A DNA stretch of 10,415 nucleotides from Methanosarcinales archaeon (GTDB taxonomy: Archaea; Halobacteriota; Syntropharchaeia; Alkanophagales; Methanospirareceae). The DNA is taken from positions 1 to 10,415 of the forward strand of contig JAODGL010000148.1 in assembly GCA_025464585.1 (NCBI GenBank). The letters run 5' to 3'. The translations under genes were made by a program, and so were the position numbers. This document shows positions 6,782 to 10,415 of the stretch, one piece after another (the first letter of the stretch is position 1; each line of letters opens with the position of its first letter). Below the pieces are notes generated by a model that saw nothing but the letters and a program-made list of their open reading frames with translations, was not told the origin of the DNA and did not search any database.

Positions 6782-7746
6782 TCCACCCCTCCGATTACCT
6801 TCATGCCCACGACCTTATCAATATCGGTTGTAGCAGTCATCGGAAACTTAATAAAAGTAACACCAGTCCTATATTTAAAACTTTTTATTTTTCGCTTCTG
6901 CCCGAGAAGTATCTCAGCTAACATCGCCGGGAGGTTCATCCCCGCGCTTACACCCACATCTATCCATGACGGAAATCTTGAGTTCATCTCCAATAGATGG
7001 TAGTTATTATCCTTTATAAACTCTACCTCGAAAGGACCCTCCCAGCCTACACCGAGAACAAAGTCCTCAGTAATGGCTAATAAATCTTCATCGTATATAG
7101 TAACGCCGAAGATTGTCGTTCCGTTCTCCGCTATCCTGAGTTTCTTCATCATCAGCGCCGTCACATCGCCATCGTAAGCGATACCAGCCACGCTGTACGG
7201 TTCTCCATCGAGATTCCGCTGCGCGACTGGTAGTTCACCCATCTGCTTTAAATATTGTGCGATAACAAAAGCCTCTTCTGGAGAACGAACCCTGAAAACA
7301 CCACGAGAACCGCCTTTTAGAAAATACGGGGGTTCCCAATCCAGCTCTTCGCTATATCTGACAGTTTCGGGCATTGAGATGCCCTTAGACAATGCATACT
7401 GGTATGTCTCAAGTTTATCATTTGCAATACGCACAATGTTCGAGTTTGGTACCAAAAGATTGATGCCATATTCGTAGAAAACATTTTTGCTTTCTGTAAA
7501 TGCCTCTACATCGTCATCCATATTTGGAATAATAGCACGCACACCTTTTGCTGCTGCTATCTTCACAATCGCGTCTATATCATATGGTGCCACCACATAA
7601 GAAGCATCCACATCTATGTACATCCCTGCCTGCATGGGCTCTCCGAATGCTACTATGTGCATATCAGGGCAGCCTGCCTTTATGCTCCGTGCAACCGATA
7701 TACCGGGTGCCTTTTCGGACATCCCGGTAAGTCCTATCTTCCGCAT
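6757..7746 (-). CDS. ATP-grasp ligase (carbamoyl-phosphate-synthase-like type)
   Basis: A 329-aa enzyme with the three parts of an ATP-grasp ligase. There is an N-terminal Rossmann-like domain (1-105). The ATP-binding part has K111 in ANDKLETYQYALSKGI and K144 in FLKGGSRGV. The metal-binding end has E240/E242 in GPFEVEF and E253, N255 and R257 in LLEMNSRFPSW. Enzymes of this group activate a carboxylate as an acyl phosphate and join it to an amine or thiol. The usual catalytic residues are present, so it should be active. Its start overlaps the end of the PqqD-like gene by 13 bases and its end overlaps the small peptide gene by 25. This tight coupling suggests that the peptide is the acyl donor or acceptor. 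It looks closer to the stand-alone amino acid/peptide ligases than to RimK-like graspetide enzymes; that placement is a judgement by eye. Confidence 0.85.
   Translation of the reverse strand: MRKIGLTGMSEKAPGISVARSIKAGCPDMHIVAFGEPMQAGMYIDVDASYVVAPYDIDAIVKIAAAKGVRAIIPNMDDDVEAFTESKNVFYEYGINLLVPNSNIVRIANDKLETYQYALSKGISMPETVRYSEELDWEPPYFLKGGSRGVFRVRSPEEAFVIAQYLKQMGELPVAQRNLDGEPYSVAGIAYDGDVTALMMKKLRIAENGTTIFGVTIYDEDLLAITEDFVLGVGWEGPFEVEFIKDNNYHLLEMNSRFPSWIDVGVSAGMNLPAMLAEILLGQKRKIKSFKYRTGVTFIKFPMTATTDIDKVVGMKVIGGVEWKRRKNM
6786..6792 (-). promoter_or_regulatory. Ribosome binding site of the small peptide gene
   Basis: On the minus strand GGAGGGG sits four bases before the ATG at 6781, within the ATP-grasp codons for IGGVEW. 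It is among the best Shine-Dalgarno matches in the window. It also encodes two glycines of the ligase, so part of the match may be protein constraint. Confidence 0.5.
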
Positions 7747-7973
7747 AGCCCCTCTAACGCATTACAAAACTCATGTACATCCTTACGAAGAGTGTCTTCA
7801 TCGGTATCGTATTCCTCCAGTATCCTCTCTATAGCGCCTTCCAGGTTATTATTCAGAATACCCTCCACGATGATAGACGAGGTTTCGTTTAACAGGTAAA
7901 TATAACCTGTCTTTGTGTCAAATATATAACCCCGCTCTCCAATACGCCTGTAATTTATTCTGTTCAGGTCCAT
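7734..7973 (-). CDS. PqqD-like peptide-binding protein (RiPP recognition element)
   Basis: A 79-aa protein with the PqqD pattern: strands with YIFDTKTGYIYLLNETSS (16-33), a helix (IIVEGIL), then a helix-turn-helix (LEGAIERILEEYDTDEDTLRKDVHEFCNAL). PqqD family domains are small winged-helix proteins that hold the leader of a precursor peptide and present it to a modifying enzyme. It is the first gene of the minus-strand unit, overlaps the ATP-grasp start by 13 bases, and the unit ends with a small peptide carrying a YxxP motif. No Shine-Dalgarno lies ahead of ATG 7973, while an AT-rich box is centred about 27 bases upstream, which suggests a leaderless message. A stand-alone PqqD-like protein can also serve non-peptide pathways, so the partner is inferred. 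Confidence 0.82.
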   Translation of the reverse strand: MDLNRINYRRIGERGYIFDTKTGYIYLLNETSSIIVEGILNNNLEGAIERILEEYDTDEDTLRKDVHEFCNALEGLCGR

Positions 7974-7996
7974 ATAGAAAAATTAATAGCCTTTTC

Positions 7997-8011
7997 TTAA
8001 TTTAATATTTA
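7997..8011. promoter_or_regulatory. Shared TATA-like box between divergent PqqD-like and ligase genes
   Basis: The 53-base gap between ATG 7973 (minus) and ATG 8027 (plus) holds TTAATTTAATATTTA. Its centre is about 23-27 bases from both start codons, the spacing expected of archaeal TATA boxes on leaderless transcripts. One symmetric AT box could serve both directions, which would co-regulate the two transcripts. Confidence 0.45.
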
Positions 8012-8026
8012 CGGTGTGCAAATGCA

Positions 8027-9397
8027 ATGCGGATTATATCAACAATACTGAAAGCAAAGAGTGTTGGTAAAACAGCCATTCTCTGCGGAGATAAACGGCT
8101 TAGTTATGGAGAATTAAAAGAAAGAATTAACGCGCGATATAGCGACCTCAGAAAAGTTGTTAAAAAGGGAGACCGTGTTGTTTTGAAACTACCAAATACT
8201 CCCGAATTGATTATACTCTCCTATGCGATAATGAAAATAGGAGCGATACCTGTCCCAATATCGCATCTATTAAAACAAAGGGAAACAGAAGAAATCGCAA
8301 ATGACGTCAAAGCAAATGTTATCATCTCAGATGGCGGATTGGAGGTCATAGTGGAAGACCGCGAGATGAATCTGGATAATGATGTGGCGATGATTTTTTA
8401 CACCTCTGGCGTCACAGGAAGACCGAAAGGAGTTGCACATACAGAAGATACAATCATAACCACGTGCCGGATGGAGGGGGATGCGATGGGGATAAGGGAA
8501 GACGATGTGATTAGCGGAACTGCGCCCTTATCGTTTACATACGGCTTTGGCGCACTTGCCGTAATTCCTTTTTTGTTTAATGCCACAGTGTCTCTAATAG
8601 AGCATGTTCCATCGCGAAAGAAGATAGCGGACATATTAGAGACAATAGAAAGAGACAAAATCACCGTTTTTTACAGTACCCCAACCACTTACCGCCTGAT
8701 GTTGAAGATACCACATAGGCATAACCTGAACTCTTTGCGATTACTTATCTCAGCGGGAGAACCAATGGGAATCGGACTTTACCGCAGGCTAAAGATGCTA
8801 TTGCCACATGCCGAGGTCGTTGAACATTTCGGATGCACGGAGTCTTTTCATGCTGTTATCTCCAATGTACCGGGAAAAGTAAAACCCGGATCTCTTGGGC
8901 GGGAACTCCCGTGCTATCAGATAAAGATATTACGTGATAACGGGGAAGAATGCCCACGAGGTGTCTCTGGTAACCTGGCATTTCGCGGTCCCGCAGGTAA
9001 ATACATTAGCGAAAACGAAGATAAAGAATGGCATTATACCGGTGATATTGTGTACCGGGATAGTGAAGGCTACATCTGGTATGTTGCAAGAAGCGATGAG
9101 ATGATAAAGACTGCAGGCTATCTGGTTTCTCCTCATGAAGTAGAGAATATTCTCATGGAACATCAAGCGGTCTCAGAAGTTGCGGTGGCTGGCATCCCTG
9201 ATACTATGCTGGGGCAAAAGCTTAAAGCGTTCATCGTACTTGAAGATAACTACAAACCATCAGAAGAGCTTAAAGACGAACTAAAGCAGTTTCTGATAGT
9301 GCAAATAGCCGATTATAAAGTTCCGTCTGATATAGAGTTCGTTAATTCAATCCCAAAGAGTAACAGGGGAAAAATAATAAGAAAAAAGATGATATAA
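8027..9397 (+). CDS. AMP-forming acyl ligase (ANL superfamily)
   Basis: A 456-aa adenylate-forming enzyme. Core motifs are in order: the phosphate loop YTSGVTGRPKG (125-135), FGCTE (268-272), YTGD (337-340), the hinge and A8 region RSDEMIKTAGYLVSPHEVE (355-373), and the catalytic lysine K449 in PKSNRGKI (443-450). It therefore activates a carboxylic acid with ATP and passes the acyl group to a thiol, CoA or a carrier protein; the substrate pocket cannot be read. It is shorter than typical acyl-CoA synthetases (about 500-550 aa), mainly before the phosphate loop. No carrier protein gene is in the window. It starts divergently from the PqqD-like gene with only a weak GGTG upstream. Together with the fold-III decarboxylase it recalls the exosortase A-associated ligase and decarboxylase pair. 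The helicase gene begins 32 bases after its stop. Confidence 0.87.
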   Translation: MRIISTILKAKSVGKTAILCGDKRLSYGELKERINARYSDLRKVVKKGDRVVLKLPNTPELIILSYAIMKIGAIPVPISHLLKQRETEEIANDVKANVIISDGGLEVIVEDREMNLDNDVAMIFYTSGVTGRPKGVAHTEDTIITTCRMEGDAMGIREDDVISGTAPLSFTYGFGALAVIPFLFNATVSLIEHVPSRKKIADILETIERDKITVFYSTPTTYRLMLKIPHRHNLNSLRLLISAGEPMGIGLYRRLKMLLPHAEVVEHFGCTESFHAVISNVPGKVKPGSLGRELPCYQIKILRDNGEECPRGVSGNLAFRGPAGKYISENEDKEWHYTGDIVYRDSEGYIWYVARSDEMIKTAGYLVSPHEVENILMEHQAVSEVAVAGIPDTMLGQKLKAFIVLEDNYKPSEELKDELKQFLIVQIADYKVPSDIEFVNSIPKSNRGKIIRKKMI

Positions 9398-9419
9398 GAG
9401 AAACAGGCACGAAGAACAC

Positions 9420-9424
9420 AGGAG
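9420..9424 (+). promoter_or_regulatory. Ribosome binding site of the PLD/SNF2 helicase
   Basis: AGGAG five bases before ATG 9430 fixes the helicase start. Confidence 0.5.
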
Positions 9425-9429
9425 ATAAA

Positions 9430-10415
9430 ATGCCAATCCCACCGCAAATAATAGACAACAGCGAAGGAAACACCCTGGTTAGTTTCCTGAACCTCGTTCT
9501 GAAAGAGAACCCAAACACGAATCTGGACATAGCCACTGCGTTCTTCAATATCCAGGCGTATGAAATGGTTAAAGAAGGCATAGGAGCTGTAAAAAGATTC
9601 AGACTCCTTCTCGGTAAGGCACCGGAGATAAAAAGCGATAAAACGCTCGGCGAGGAACTGCTGAGATTGGTAAAGGAGGAAATAGAAGGCTTTGAACTGT
9701 CAAAAGAGAAGGAAGACAATGTCAAAGCGTTCATCGAATTCTTGAATAGACCAGGCGTTGAGGTTAGAATCTATGATGAACAGTTCCTTCATGGCAAGGC
9801 TTATATCTTTGATGATGTCGTTGTAATAGGTTCTTCAAACTTTACTGTCCCCGGTCTGACACACAATACCGAATTGAACGCCACACATTTAGGTGCTGAA
9901 GCGGAGTATGTCAGGAAACACTGGTTTGATAAATTCTGGAACCACACAAAAGATTTCAAACATGAACTCATACAACTGCTGGAAAATTCACGATTCGGCA
10001 GTCGTGAATACACACCATACGAGGTTTTTATCAAAGTAATCTACGAATTGCAGAAGAAGGATATAGAAGAGCAGGAGAAACTGGAAGAAAGAGAGGCGTT
10101 TTTACCTTCTAAAGTCGAGCTGACGGAATTTCAAGAAGACGCCGTGGTGAGGATAAAATCGAGATTGAGGAAGTATGGCGGTGTATTAATTGCCGATTCC
10201 GTTGGACTGGGGAAAACGTGGATAGCGAAGAAGATAATAGAGGACTTTGGCATTTATCGAAGAGGGCATTTCTTGATTATTTGCCCCGCGCAACTCAGAA
10301 ATATGTGGAGAGAGGAGATCAAGGATATAATACTGGCGGAGAATATTGTCTCCCTGGAGGAGTTAGCCGCGGATAATTTCCAGGAAAAGGTGCAAAGGGC
10401 TACTGGCGGTCAGAC
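9430..10415 (+). CDS. PLD-domain / SNF2-type helicase, N-terminal part (3' truncated)
   Basis: The frame runs without a stop from ATG 9430 to the window edge, giving 328 residues of a larger protein. Residues 1-180 form a phospholipase D-like domain with one HKD motif, HGKAYIFD (H121, K123, D128), followed by GSSNFTVPG. After a charged helical linker (about 200-236) comes the start of a superfamily 2 helicase: the Q-like segment ELTEFQEDAV, Walker A ADSVGLGKTW (255-264, K262), then FLIICPAQLRNMWREE (motif Ia). The DEAH box and C-terminal lobe lie outside. Proteins with a PLD domain fused to a SNF2 helicase are found in archaeal and bacterial defence or DNA-modification loci, often beside Eco57I-like methylases. 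It is on the same strand as the acyl ligase but is probably a separate functional module. Confidence 0.85.
   Translation, partial: MPIPPQIIDNSEGNTLVSFLNLVLKENPNTNLDIATAFFNIQAYEMVKEGIGAVKRFRLLLGKAPEIKSDKTLGEELLRLVKEEIEGFELSKEKEDNVKAFIEFLNRPGVEVRIYDEQFLHGKAYIFDDVVVIGSSNFTVPGLTHNTELNATHLGAEAEYVRKHWFDKFWNHTKDFKHELIQLLENSRFGSREYTPYEVFIKVIYELQKKDIEEQEKLEEREAFLPSKVELTEFQEDAVVRIKSRLRKYGGVLIADSVGLGKTWIAKKIIEDFGIYRRGHFLIICPAQLRNMWREEIKDIILAENIVSLEELAADNFQEKVQRATGGQ

Overview
The window looks archaeal, most likely from a euryarchaeote of the methanogen/ANME type, though this is an inference. The clues are AT-rich TATA-like boxes about 25-30 bases ahead of start codons, a divergent gene pair where one start has no Shine-Dalgarno and the other only a weak one (probable leaderless transcripts), strong GGAGG sites at internal operon genes, and the mix of gene families. 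No rRNA, tRNA or CRISPR array is visible. No gene-free stretch exceeds 300 bases.

Layout. (1) 2-1431: the C-terminal end of an Eco57I/TaqI-like DNA methylase, cut by the left window edge. It overlaps by ATGA a DUF3800 gene that loses family similarity after about 88 codons. (2) 1433-5315: a fold-III PLP-dependent decarboxylase, then a large membrane-anchored pentapeptide-repeat protein with four membrane segments and several repeat blocks. (3) 5273-6614: a complete-looking insertion sequence with imperfect 33-bp terminal inverted repeats and one DDE transposase. It supplies the last 12 codons of the pentapeptide gene. (4) 7973-6650, minus strand: an overlapping three-gene unit of a PqqD-like peptide-binding protein, an ATP-grasp ligase, and a 43-residue peptide gene. 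(5) 8027-9397: an AMP-forming acyl ligase that diverges from the PqqD-like gene. (6) 9430 to the right edge: the start of a PLD-domain/SNF2-type helicase.

How they may work together. The minus-strand unit is the most interesting part. The peptide has a basic start and a YxxP motif, as in leader peptides bound by PqqD-like RiPP recognition elements, and it is translationally coupled to an ATP-grasp enzyme that follows a PqqD-like protein. With the acyl-AMP ligase and the decarboxylase this suggests a ribosomal peptide pathway in which the peptide is amidated or conjugated to a decarboxylated amine. The ligase/decarboxylase pair also recalls the exosortase A-associated ligase and decarboxylase of bacteria. 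None of this chemistry is shown by the sequence alone. The two window edges carry parts that look like the tail (methylase, DUF3800) and head (PLD-SNF2 helicase) of DNA-modification or defence operons, so the central genes sit as cargo between defence modules.
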